Of a DNA stretch of 64,000 bases, positions 12,713 through 23,585 are shown one piece after another (positions within the stretch are counted from its first letter, which is position 1; every line of letters starts with the position of its first letter). The DNA comes from Lentinus brumalis (taxonomy: Eukaryota > Basidiomycota > Agaricomycetes > Polyporales > Polyporaceae), in the NCBI GenBank assembly GCA_001792895.1, contig MARA01000001.1:124001-188000 (forward strand), given 5' to 3'. The translations under genes and the position numbers were made by a program. Under the pieces are notes generated by a model. That model searched no databases and was not told the origin of the DNA. It worked only from the letters and a program-made list of their open reading frames with translations.

Positions 12713-14654
12713 GATGTTGCGAGTCTCTAGCATAGCTACTCGTCCTCCCACGGGCATCAAGACAGCTCGCACGTACGCTCAGCTGGCCCGTAGCGGGAGC
12801 GAGAAGCACGCGCGGCGGGTGACAAAGAAAGAGGGCACGGTGGCGGAGTTCTTCGAGAACCTCATCTCGGAGGGCCCACCGCTGCCCCGCGCTTTGCGGG
12901 CCTGAAGAAGGAGATGTGTGTGGACAGGGGCGCGCTCGTGCATAGCTGGCGGGCCGTGCTGAGGGAGCTTGGGGACGCTACGGAGGAGATTGCGCAGCGC
13001 GGGAACGAGGTGTGTGCTGGGTCGGCTGGTCCGGTATGGGCCATTGGGTTGACTGGACATGGGCGCGGCGCAGATGGTCATGCAGGTTTCGTATGAGGAT
13101 ATTCAGCGTGGGCTGACGGAGGAGCAGCTGAGGATGTTGAAGAAGACGGGGGTTATCATCGTCAAAGGCGGAGTCCCGAAAGAGGTGAGGTAGACGGAAA
13201 TAAATAATATCTCGGACCTGCTGATACCGGTCGTTCTACGTAGGACGCGCTGCGTTGGTTGCAATCCATCAAAGAATATGTAGGCGCGAATGCGGATAAG
13301 GTCAAAGGCCAGTATATTCAGCGCACACGGTCGCCGGTACTTGCTCATAGCTCTGCAGGCGCACCCCCGGACAAGATCGTCTTCTACGAGATATACAACT
13401 CGAAGGCACAGCTCTTCGCACGCACTCATCCTGCGCTCATCGCAACTCAGAAGTACTTGCTCTCGCTTTGGCACACCTCGGTACCCGACACGCCCGTCAG
13501 TGTGCGCACCCCAGTCTCGTACTTCGACCGGTTCCGTATCCGGGGCCCGGGTCCCAGCGTGTTCACACTTGGGGCGCACATCGACGGAGGCAGCATAGAG
13601 CGCTGGGAGGACCCGGCGTTCAGGGCGGTATGGAGGCGCATACTGGAGGGCGGCGACGCGTGGCGGCGGCACGACCCGTTCGACATCTCGCCGCGGCTTG
13701 ATGCGAATCAAGATCTATACAATGCGCCGTGGGTCCTCTCATATCCCTTCCAGTTCTGTAGTTTGGTTGACATGGTGGTCTTCTCCCCCAGAAACCAGTG
13801 CACCATCTTCCGCCCGTGGCAAGGGTGGACTGCGTTGTCGCATACGGGGCCGGGAGAGGGCACGCTGCGTGTGTTGCCTATGCTCTCGCTCGCGACTGCA
13901 TACATCATCCTGCGCCCGTTCTTCAGTCTGCGGCCAGAGCTTGCTTCCACGATAACCAGTGCCGCCGACATTCCCCTGGATGCGGACGCTTGGGTGCTCG
14001 ACCTGGACAACCCAGCGTTCCCGGGGAGTACCCCAGGGAAGACGCAGGCGATCACGCCCGCCACGCACCCGCACCTTCGGATCGACAAAACGGTGGTCTC
14101 GATCCCGCGCGTCGAGCCCGGTGATCAGGTTTATTGTAAGTTGCACAATCGAGGAAGTACGAGCACGGGAAGACTGACGTGGTGCGTTGCAGGGCATACA
14201 GACGTTGTTCACGCGGGGAAGCGGAGCACAATGGAACGGAAGACTCCTCGGTGATGTACATCCCCGCCGTGCCCCTCACGGAACGGAAGTAAGTCTCTGC
14301 CTTCTAGCGCCGCTCAGCCCACGCCCAGACGAGGACGAGTCGCGCTAATTTCTCTCTCAGTGCGGCATATCTGCGTGATCAGCGCGATGCATTCCTTCAG
14401 GGTCTGCCTTCCCCGTAAGTGTCCTGTCGTGCGGTTGACGTGCCCGTCATCGCTCACGCTTCCGCCCCTTCCATCAAAGGGACTTCCCGGGTGGCGAGGG
14501 CGAGTCCCAATTCGTTGGTCGTGCAACGCTTGAAGACATCACGCATGCGGATGGAAGGCGCATCCTGGGTTTCGAGCCCTTGGAGGTCGGCCGTTTTGTC
14601 AACGAGGGAGAACGGAAGGCTGTCATCAGTGCTAACGATATTCTTGGCTTTTGA
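12713..14654 (+). CDS. DUF1479-family oxygenase-like protein, frame broken twice
   Basis: DUF1479 proteins are predicted Fe(II)/2-oxoglutarate-type oxygenases of unknown substrate. Exons: 12713-13009, 13074-13184, 13244-13307, 13359-13732, 13799-14135, 14193-14288, 14361-14414 and 14480-14654. Family features in order are TVAEFFENLIS, LKKTGVIIVKGGVPKE, YFDRFRIRGPGPSVFTLGAH, the first metal site HID in GAHIDGG, FRPWQGW, PGEGTLRVLPML, HPHL near the C-terminus, the distal His in WHTDVVHA, and a MYIPAVPLT tail. The first 25 residues are Arg/Ser-rich without acids, compatible with a mitochondrial signal (inference). Two breaks interrupt an otherwise perfect fit. In CCCC at 12885-12888 one more C would restore PPRFAGLKKEM, and in the GGG run near 14217 one more G would restore the frame leading into SSVMYIPAVP. 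Either the gene is decaying or the assembly undercounts homopolymers. Confidence 0.82.
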
Positions 14655-15761
14655 GAGGAATTGACGGTTTCTTCTTGCAGGAGCGAGTGTATGATGTGCA
14701 GCTTGATACAGGAGCACATCCGCGCGCGCTGCGTGATACGGGACTGGCTCGAAAGTGTGAGCGCCGGTATGTCACGACTCCGGGCTTGCATTGAAGATGA
14801 TACAAGTTGGGTGGCATACTATGCGGCGTCGATAGCCCCACCTTAGATGGCGCAAGGCAGCGAGAGGAAAGTCCCCGTCAGGCAGCTCTTGTCTGTCGAT
14901 TCTAAGGTATGTCAGCACACGCTCGTGGCGATCGTGTTTGGAAGACCTAAGCGGGCAGTTGAACTGGTCGGTCGTAGCCAGCGTGATGGTCACAAAGCTG
15001 CCGCACTGAGCTTCGACAAGGCCTCCCCTTCTCATGTGATGAAGTACCTACAAGAGTTGGGGACACGAGCACCAGGCTCAGTAGGTTTGGCAATCCCATC
15101 TGTGGCGTCGTCTTGCGAGATTGAAGTATGACTGCGCTTGGTCGTGGGGTGGCAATGTATAAGCCACATCAAGTTAAGGAGCACGTTGACTATGTTCACT
15201 TTTGAAGGGGAAGACGAGGCCGGAGCGTGTAAGAGCTGGGCGAGGCTCGAGAGAGACGGACGCCCACTTGGGCGCATGTCCCTTCCTCGCCAGTGTTGAG
15301 TTTCGAGGTCAACGAGCAGATTGCACTCCTCCACGATCAACAACCAAGAGACACGACATGCTCGTACCGACGCTAACACACGTGCTATAATAGGTTACTT
15401 GCGCGGCAGCGCTCAATGTTCCTTGTGCACATATCTGCCAACTTGGAACAAGGCGGATACAAGAGTACAACACATCCGGATCACTGCCCACGAGACCTAT
15501 GACAACTATTGTTTCAACGGGGAACGGTGCCTTCTTCTATCATCCAGCGACGGCCCACTGTTACCAAGGCCACCGTCGGACAACGGGAGAGGTTTCAATT
15601 GTGTTAGCAGCGCCCAAGGGTGGGCGGTGTCTCCAAGTATCTAAACTCGCGCATGTGCAACAATCCTAATCAACTCCCTCGCCCATCTCGCACTTCGCCC
15701 CACTCGCCTCAACGCTGCCCCTTCTATATCACTGGACGTATAATTCGCCTCTAGCACCCAC
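14655..15761. other. No supported gene
   Basis: About 1.1 kb following the DUF1479 gene. Open frames on both strands are short, unrelated to known motifs and not joined by plausible splice sites. Confidence 0.4.
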
Positions 15762-16489
15762 ATGAATCAATTTGCACTGCTGAACAAATACGCTGTGTTA
15801 CAATTCCGCGGATCATATCAGCGCCATCTCGTCTCTCTGGTGGTACGTGTAATACGCTCTGCAGATGTCATTAGAAAGATTTACTGATTATTGCCACGCA
15901 GGCAATAGAGAAAAAGGGTAGAAAGTGGAGATGCCTTATCCGTCCGGTGTGCAAAGGTGAACCTCACCCGCTAGACAAGACCGGCACCCTCTCAGTCCGC
16001 TGCGAAAACGACCCCAACCTTGCCGACTTCGTTCATTGCGTTGGTAGTGAATGTGTCGTGGAGATAGACGCGCTGCCGGTTGAGGGGACAACGCTCATGG
16101 CTGTCAATCCTGGAGATGTGATATCGTGCATCGAAGGCTATGTGGCCATAATGACGGGAGAACCTTCCAACCAGGGATGGACGACCCCTGAAGTGAAAAA
16201 CATAGTCGAAGCCCTCGAATCCTCCACTCATGGCGCCCTTGAACTCGAGACACCAATTCCCGCCACACTCAATTTCGTTGTCACTGGGGAGCATCCAAGT
16301 TTCTCTACCAGCGGCTATGGCGACTTGGCGATCTTCGAGGCCGAGCGGGACAAAGTGTACGTTTGGGTGTTTGTTCTGTGGTCATGCAGCAGTCTGACAA
16401 CGCTCCTCGTGCTTAGACCCAAAGACTTGGCGGGAGCGCGTGGTGTGGTCGCTCGAGTCCTGTCCCACCTGTCGCGGGGTCGCCGGTGA
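15762..16489 (+). CDS. Small protein of unknown function, paralogue of the gene at 17692
   Basis: Proposed exons are 15762-15842, 15902 to about 16359 and about 16419-16489, giving roughly 200 residues. I do not recognise the family. The support is internal: the protein shares order and intron position with the gene at 17692-18313. Both have an N-terminal KYAVLQF / AYAVLRF segment, then HLVSLV / HLVSIM ending exactly at the first intron, then a TGT.S. segment, FVHC, and a Glu-rich region before a short Arg-rich tail after the last intron. No signal peptide, membrane span or metal-binding motif is evident. The last intron could be spliced differently (two donors, gtgtac and gtacgt, lie side by side); I chose gtacgt because it keeps the longer tail. 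Confidence 0.5.
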
Positions 16490-17691
16490 CCTGACGACAC
16501 TCATAGTAGAGAGAGGTACTGGTACCAGTCGCGTTAGCATTGTACTTTGCACAACGGCCCGGGGGGTGCCCGTCCGCCACAGCAATCAACACATGGTAGT
16601 GGTTGTGAAGTACAATCGTCAATTCGTGCTATTCCCCAAGCATCTCGCACCTCGCACGTCGGACGGCTGTGGTATGTTGCGGTACGTGTACTCGATGTCC
16701 TTCGATGCCCCTGGTACCGTTGTGTCTACTGCGCGGGGCCTCGATTGACATATTGCCATTTCTGCAATGTATGTAGCACCGAATTCCTTGCTCGCGTGGA
16801 GGCGGCGGCCAACGTCGCACTATGGAGTCGACGACAACGGGTATCCTTGCTGTGATTCTGGGAGCCGCCGTGTATGTATCCCTGGTGACCATAGTTGTTT
16901 GCCCTAGCGACATTCTCGAGGGCGTTCTGCGGCTTAGCAACATAGGATTCAGAGATTGTCAATCGAGCCCGAGAGGAGACCGACCTTCGGAGACGGTTGA
17001 TTGCTCAGTATTCTGAGGGACTAGGAACTGCATACTGGTAGGCGAGCTCAGGCGGAAAAGGCGGGCCTCATCTGAGCAAGACTGCAACGATGGACGCTCC
17101 GACCACGTGGCCCCGGGCCGAATGTCCTCGGACTCACCTCCCGCCACACTTGCATCGAAGCCGCGAAAGCTCGTCGCTCATTGATGTTTCTACGCACCTA
17201 GGACTCATCTTCTCTTACGGCTCAATGCTGAGATTACAGCGAGATGACGATACAGCTTCAGCGAATGCCTGAGTGCATCCGCAACTTGACCTCTCCTCCG
17301 TTCACAAGCTCACTTGTCGACCGAATGTCACGACTTGTTGAATGTTGGTGGTCAATATAGGTATAAATTAAAGCTAGTCGGGCAGCGCATACTCCGATAA
17401 CCTGATGATGCATTTTGGAAGGTTTCGTCAAGATGCTCAGATGCTTTCTCGGAGGCCGACTCTAGCGGAGCCGCTCGCCACACATAGCCCCGGAGGCTTG
17501 TGGCGAGGGTCCGATTGTGTTACCATAGTGAGTGCAGACGATATTGTACTCTTGAGAGATATAAGAGTGTGTCCAATACTCTGACCTCCTTACGTTGTCT
17601 TCTCCGAGTATTGCCCACCTTGCGCGACCAGTCTCGCCAGATTGCTTGTTGCCCCCGCCTTCTACCTTCGCCAAACTCGATCATTGTTGCC
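16490..17691. other. Spacer between the two small paralogues
   Basis: About 1.2 kb. A frame at 16440-16748 overlaps the end of the upstream gene and looks like a shadow. No other gene or repeat is supported. Confidence 0.35.
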
Positions 17692-18313
17692 ATGAGCTTT
17701 ACGCCTGAAGAACACATTGGAGCCTACGCTGTCCTACGGTTCTGCAATCACAGTGACGTGAATTGCGAATCATTAGCTGCACGTAGACACCTTGTCTCAA
17801 TCATGGTATGTGCCGCATATCGCTGAACATTCTGTGCAGACTTAATTGATCTCGCGGCCCAGGATATGTCGCAAGGCGGCCATGGAAAACCAACAACATG
17901 TCGCGTACGAGTCCTTTGCCGAGGGCGACCTGAAAGTCAGACAGGAACATCAATCAGTGCGGTCCCATCCAGGGACGCCGCCTTCGATGGTTTCGTCCAC
18001 TGCGATTGGGAAGAAGCTTGGGTTGAGCTTTACCCCGTCACCATATACGGAGGAAGCTTCCTCAAGGTCTCATCCTGCGACCAGCGACTCGTCTTCAAAG
18101 GCCGGAGGACATGCGATGGACTATCACTCCCTATTGCTGCCCTGAACTTCAATCTCTCGAGCCAATATGCGGAGGATATCGCGGGGGACTTCCAAGCCTT
18201 CGAGGAGGACTTTCGTTTAGCGTGGGTCACAATCCTGCTCAAGTGGTGTGTATGCTGATTCGATCCTCCTCCGTCTCAGTAAGTGCCGCAGGCAATACGC
18301 TCGTCGTTGGTAG
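17692..18313 (+). CDS. Small protein of unknown function, paralogue of the gene at 15762
   Basis: Exons 17692-17805, 17863 to about 18221 and about 18280-18313 give a protein of roughly 170 residues. The first intron follows HLVSIM, the homologous position to the intron after HLVSLV in the upstream paralogue. FVHC is shared (AFDGFVHC here, LADFVHC upstream). The middle region is a mix of beta-type hydrophobic stretches (WVELYPVTIYGGSFLKV), and the end is acidic (EDIAGDFQAFEEDF) then basic. No known domain is recognised. The tandem arrangement and shared intron say duplication; function cannot be inferred. Confidence 0.5.
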
Positions 18314-19068
18314 GCACATAGGGCACGAGATGGTCGGACGTGTCCGCGGCATTTCACCAGCCCCCGCTAGTTGATATTCGGGACATGAGGGTAGATGTAG
18401 ACATAGCTTGGCACAGTGTTTGGATATATACTGGATTCTGTCCGTTCCGTAAGTCATGGCAACTCAAGTGTCGTGAAATTACATAGCGTAGTACTTGACG
18501 TCCAGTTGACATCTTAACGCATATTCTGGGCGACAGATACCGACTTGTTGCACTCCGGCCTGTACGCATCGGCTGTCCCTGTGGCGCGAGGGTGGACTGT
18601 TCGGCGTCCTTGACGGGTGGTCCAGCACCTCGCGGTGGCTCCAAGGCTGGCATGAGATCAAGATGTCGATACGTATACCATGCGCTATAACAATCGCAGA
18701 AGGGATTTGCGAGATTCGGCACTCGGCGACGTACACAAAAATGTCAGCGTACCTCCGCTACATTGTCGACTCAACTGCAGTATTCGGGTTCCGAGTCAGA
18801 TCCTAGATCCTTCTCGCAGCGCGTGCGATACTCACACAATTGGTCCCTGGCGCAAGTCATCGAGAAAGCCTTACGGAAACTCAGGCGGAGGTGACTGGGA
18901 TATGTGAAGCCGGCACAGTTTTGCTCGTTCGAGTCATCGCGGTTTGGTCGAGAGGGCCAGAGGCTGAGAAGCGCCTACCATTCCGGCAATCGGCGTTCGG
19001 CACGTACCTCCGAAGCTTGACTCTTTACCACCATCATTCATCGTCCGTAGTTTCGTGACCCACGAAAA
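18314..19068. other. No supported gene
   Basis: About 750 bp upstream of the FSH1 gene without a coding signal I can defend. Confidence 0.4.
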
Positions 19069-20253
19069 ATGTCCAAGAAAGTGCTTGTGCTACATGGGTG
19101 CGTGCTCTGAGTGGTAAAAAAGAGCATTCGTCGCTCCGGCTTACTCTAATCCTCCAGGTACGCCCAGAATGCGCTGATATTCAGCAAGAGAGTCAGTCCC
19201 GACTTTGTCCGTGCAGCAATGCTTTGACTCATTCGCGGTAGATGTCAGCACTACGAAAGGCGTGCGGAAAGGATATCGAGCTCGGTATGCCTGCTCAACA
19301 CGGAGTCACGGACAGGATGCCTCCTTTAACTCATGCGATCCACCGCAGTTTTCGTGGATGCTCCCCATGTCTTGACGCCCGCCGACCTCGCGGCGGCTTT
19401 CAACAAGTCGGAGGAGTCATCACTCAACGATCTGGGGGCACCGGAGGCCTCGACAGACTCCGATCCTGCGCTTGCTCCGCGGGGCTGGTGGAAGACCGAC
19501 GCAACCCGTACTGAGACTGTCGGACTGGAAGATTCGATACTTTATCTCCGAGACGTCTTTAGGAAGGACCGGTACGACGGGATCTTTGGATTTAGGTGGG
19601 CTCGAGGGATTTTACTCTGATGATTTGATACTATCGCACATCCTTCTCATGTTGGTCAAGTCAGGGTGCGGGTATGGCTGCGATCATGGCAGCATTGGTG
19701 AGCACGCTCTAGCAGCCATCTGCTCGTCGTCTACTGACGATACAACAGCTTGAGAAGCCGGATGTCTTTCCACCTTTCCTAGTGGACGGAAAGCCGCCGC
19801 ACCCTCCGGTGTGAGTGTTCAACTGCCTTCCGCCTACTTCTACCTGACCCACCGTCATCTCCCAGGACATTTTGCATATCTGCCGCTGGCTTCCGGCAGG
19901 AGAGTCTGCTATGCGACTCCATCTTCCTCCCAAGCTACTCGACGCCAACTCTCCATATCATCGGACGCGCCGACACACTCGTTTCCGAGGACAAGTCGCA
20001 GAGACTAGTCGACATCTCCGCGAACAAGCGTGTCGAGTACCACGATGGGGGTAAGTGAAGGCTACCTACCGGGTGATGCAGCGGGTTTGAGCTCTGGTGT
20101 TGAGCAGGTCACTTCGTCCCCTCGAAAGCGAGCTGGCGCAACTTCCTGAAGGCGTACATGAAGGACCCTCTGGGAGACGTTCCACCACCTGCGCCCGCCA
20201 CCGAATCGCAGCCTACCTCTGGAGCAGCAACGCCCATGACGCCGTCATCATGA
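19069..20253 (+). CDS. FSH1-family serine hydrolase (alpha/beta hydrolase)
   Basis: The protein belongs to the FSH1/FSH2/FSH3 (ovarian-cancer-gene-2-like) serine hydrolases, small cytosolic esterases. Exons: 19069-19097, 19158-19191, 19242-19284, 19349-19595, 19661-19697, 19749-19810, 19866-20050 and 20108-20253. Every splice phase matches. Features in order are KKVLVLHGYAQNA at the N-terminus (oxyanion side), FVDAPHVL, a GWW..D segment, YDGIFGFSQGAGMAAIMA containing the nucleophile Ser in GFSQG, PTLHIIGRADTLV carrying the acid Asp, and VEYHDGGHFVPS carrying the catalytic His. The nucleophile Ser codon is split by an intron (AG before, T after). The C-terminus adds a Pro/Ala/Thr-rich tail of about 25 residues. 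All three triad residues are present, so the enzyme should be active. Confidence 0.93.
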
Positions 20254-22402
20254 TAGTAGGTGGAGGGCGGAGGGAGGAGGTTGGACACGTATCACATAGA
20301 GGTGAGTCGAGTTAGCGCATGGGCACCGCGTCCGCTGAGACGACTTGCATCACAGATAGAGTTGGAACTATAGATCGGGTCCCAGTCGTATACTGACCGC
20401 GTCCGAGTCGTATATTGACCGCGCTACCACTGTGTTACTCACACTACATCCAATTCGAGAAGGCGACACCATATGTTGGTGACAGCATTGGCTGCTAGAG
20501 GATTGCGCCGCGGGTCGAGGTGCTCGCCCGACGGCGATGGGGCATGCCAAAGAATTCAGGTGAGTTATACCTGTCTCAAATTCAGTCAAAATTCAGTCGC
20601 TTGACAACCAGCGGACTCAAGTGCTCCGGTGCTACGAGGAGAAGTTGCTTGTCGCCGCTCATCCTGCGACAGGCGAGTTTTGAAGTGTGCCGTCGCCTCT
20701 CCGTCCGCTCCCTCCTCACCCCACACATGATGCAGTCAAGCCATCCTTCCAGCCTCCCATCTGACTCGACGCTCACGCGATCGCCGCAATCTGGCTGGAC
20801 AGATCCTGACGAAGTTCGCCGGACACGGCGGTCTGACATGCTGCGATACGGGCCATGCACGCGCCGCACGGCGAGGTGCACGGACGTCAGCAGTTCCACT
20901 GCACACCCACCCACGCCAGCCTGGATGGCGTATACCTTCAAGTTGAGACATTCCACCGGTCGCCCGGACGTCCACATGCAAGGATTCAGGAAAGGCCTGA
21001 CGAAGTCCAATAGGCGTATCACGGTGCGTTTCCTACTCTTTAGGATGGCTGAAGTGTATTGAACTCGTCTCCGCGCGTCATGAACCGAACTTTCCCTGAT
21101 TATATCACGTTATGCTTCGGGACCGCCGCTCTTAGCGCGGATTCAGCCCTTCGAGCCATCCACGCCGTTCAAGCCGACATATACGACGGTCTGGCTTGTC
21201 GGGTGCAACGAGCCGTCTAAGACGGCTGTCTCTGCACCATATGTGTGGCGGTTAGCTTCCACACTCCCCGCCTCCCCTGCTAGTGTCCTGTCCACCTCCA
21301 GCTTGCTCCGCGCGCCGCGAGCACCAGCGCAACGCACCGTCGCCGCTGGTATCCCTTCCTTCCTACCATGATATCGTCTTCCGTTCTGTCTCCAGCCTCG
21401 GATGTCGCCGCCGACGACACTAATACTTATGCATGATATCTTGTCGATGCTTCAATCTTGATGGGAATATTGTGGGGTCGTTGTCGTACATAGACCACAT
21501 CAAGACATACAGCGCACGACCGTCGCCAGACGAGCAACGATAAATACAACCCAATTAACCGGGACGTGTGTACGTCCTTGCGAACACACATATCGTACAT
21601 CACTGATCAGTCGACCTCCCAGGCTTGCTAGGAGTTCCCGCACATTGCAAGACAACAGTGCGCTCACTTGTGTGATTTCGCCGTTTGACTTTTCGTGCCG
21701 CTCACGTGCTCGCCAACCCATTCTAACAGCTTGAGCCCGGAGAGCGTCCGAGTACGCTGGCGCTTCTTCTTTTGCTTGCTGGTCTTCTTATACGTGACCA
21801 CCTCAAAGCCTTCTTCATCTTCGTGGACAGTGGGCTATGATGGCGTTGGAACGGCGTCGGTGAGTGGCTGAACAGTTTCATACCGGCAGAACACTGACCA
21901 TGCCGCTATTCTCCTGTGTCGCCTCCACGATGCTGTGTTGAATCGGACTGCCCTGTGCATCATGAGGCGCCGATGATAAGTATGCGAACGGCCTCTGCGG
22001 CTGTGCGTATCTGGACTATGAACGTTCTACTCACGGAGAGTTTAGGTTCAGCGGAGGAACTTGCCAAAATTGTAGGGGTGGAGGGGATACCGCTCGAAGC
22101 GTCCGGGTTGGTTCGTGCTTCGCTCTTCGTTTTGGCGGCCTTGTTAACCTGTGCGAACCGCCGCATGTATTTAGTAGGTTCCGACTCTAAAAGTCTGCAT
22201 ACCGACCTCTCGTGCAGGTGTAGCGTCCGACCGAGGTGCGTCGCCCAGGTTGTCTTCTGCAAACTGTACCGAGATGCACGATCAGATGAAGCTGGTCCGT
22301 GGCTAGTAAATTCGTGCTCACTTCTCCGGCTATGGCAGCTAGGTACCTCTCCCAGCGTTGCGGCTCTCTGAAAATCTGCGGCAGTGTGAGTCGATGTCTG
22401 TG
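20254..22402. other. No supported gene
   Basis: About 2.1 kb. At 20385-20425 a short motif, GTCGTATA(C/T)TGACCGCG, occurs twice in tandem. Frames at 20520-21062 and 21916-22418 lack recognisable motifs and are open on both strands. I see no supportable gene. Confidence 0.4.
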
Positions 22403-23182
22403 TCACCTGGAACGCCAACTACTCACATCGTACTGCTCTCTGCAGGCCTTGTGGTACGCCTTCTTTGCCGAACAAGAATGGTTCCAGCCCATCATCCTGG
22501 AGTGGATGGTGGCCATGAGTTGAGCGTGAGCGTTTTCCTCTATCTTGAAGGACAAATCGTCCCGGTGCGTATGAGTGTCGTCCTTCCAACCCCATCGTTT
22601 CACGACGGTGCCGGCCGATTGGAATGGAAGCACAAGGAGCCAAATATGGCGGTTCTGCCACTCGGGACTCGTATGCAGGTGCTCGTCCCCCGGACGAATC
22701 TCGCAGTGCGGAGACACCGGGACAGCGAAGTGGCTTCTGAGAACATCGGGGAGGGAGTCGTAGGTGTAGGTGTCCTTGTAGGATGCCATGAGTAAATACC
22801 ACATGGGTCCCGCCGACTCGTCGTCTTCTGATTCTCCGACTTCCCAGACTATTGCTGATCTGTCCTTACCAGGGACCGTTCCCATGTTCGACGGAGGGCT
22901 ACTCCCCTTGTCTCTCGACTCGGCAACTTTTCCGAACCCCAGGACCTGATCGACGGGCGCATGGATGGACTCGTGAAGAATGACAACATCTCCGACTTCC
23001 CAGGCCCTTGACCTCGGATCGACTTGATAGGGAGCTCTTGGAGGATTCCTGCAGGTCTGACAAGTTGGATCGCGGTTGATACGGGGCTTTGGGTGCGTCT
23101 GAGTGGTCTGTGTTGGTGCACCGGCGGGCTGACTGCGAGTCGTAGCCTGTGAATGTGAAGGCTGAGATGCGCCGCGAGCCAT
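22403..23182 (-). CDS. Uncharacterised protein, single-exon reading frame
   Basis: A continuous 259-codon minus-strand frame begins at an ATG at 23182. It has a Ser/Thr/Gln/Pro-rich N-terminus with a CQTC motif, then a structured-looking centre (AWEVGDVVILHESI, GPMWYLLMASYKDTYTYDSLPDVL, HIWLLVLPFQSAGTVVKRWGW). It ends in a His/Lys-rich stretch with two Cys residues. Composition is protein-like, unlike the overlapping frames on the other strand, but I do not recognise a family and see no intron. It could be a lineage-specific gene or a fragment of an element. Confidence 0.5.
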   Translation of the reverse strand: MARGASQPSHSQATTRSQPAGAPTQTTQTHPKPRINRDPTCQTCRNPPRAPYQVDPRSRAWEVGDVVILHESIHAPVDQVLGFGKVAESRDKGSSPPSNMGTVPGKDRSAIVWEVGESEDDESAGPMWYLLMASYKDTYTYDSLPDVLRSHFAVPVSPHCEIRPGDEHLHTSPEWQNRHIWLLVLPFQSAGTVVKRWGWKDDTHTHRDDLSFKIEENAHAQLMATIHSRMMGWNHSCSAKKAYHKACREQYDVSSWRSR

Positions 23183-23585
23183 AGTAAGCAGAACAATGCG
23201 GGATCAGGCGAGATACCATTGACACGCATGCCTCTTATATGTGTCTTCCAGATGATCATGTCTGCGTCCCAGTATGAGCTGGGAATAAGGAACGCAGACC
23301 TTGTGCCCATCGTGTCACAAGGCTTCGCTTGCGGGCGCGCACCCACGCCGGCGCCTGACGCCTACGTAGACTAACAATGGTACACAAACAGGCGCTGCAG
23401 CGCGAGTCTACCAAAGCCCCCATCTCGTTCGTACCCCATCTACATAGCCCCGTCTAGCTTCTTGCCTTTCTCCAGCTTTTGTCCCTATTCGTGCTCACTG
23501 TCATTGTTGCTATCTTCGTGACCTTGTCAGTACTGCTATCCGTGCCCTCTTGCCAACGCATCGTGTATCCACGTCCAACCTCAGT
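23183..23585. other. Spacer and presumed 5' region of the first family copy
   Basis: About 400 bp with pyrimidine-rich stretches just upstream of the first cluster gene, consistent with a fungal promoter/5'-UTR. No gene is seen. Confidence 0.35.
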
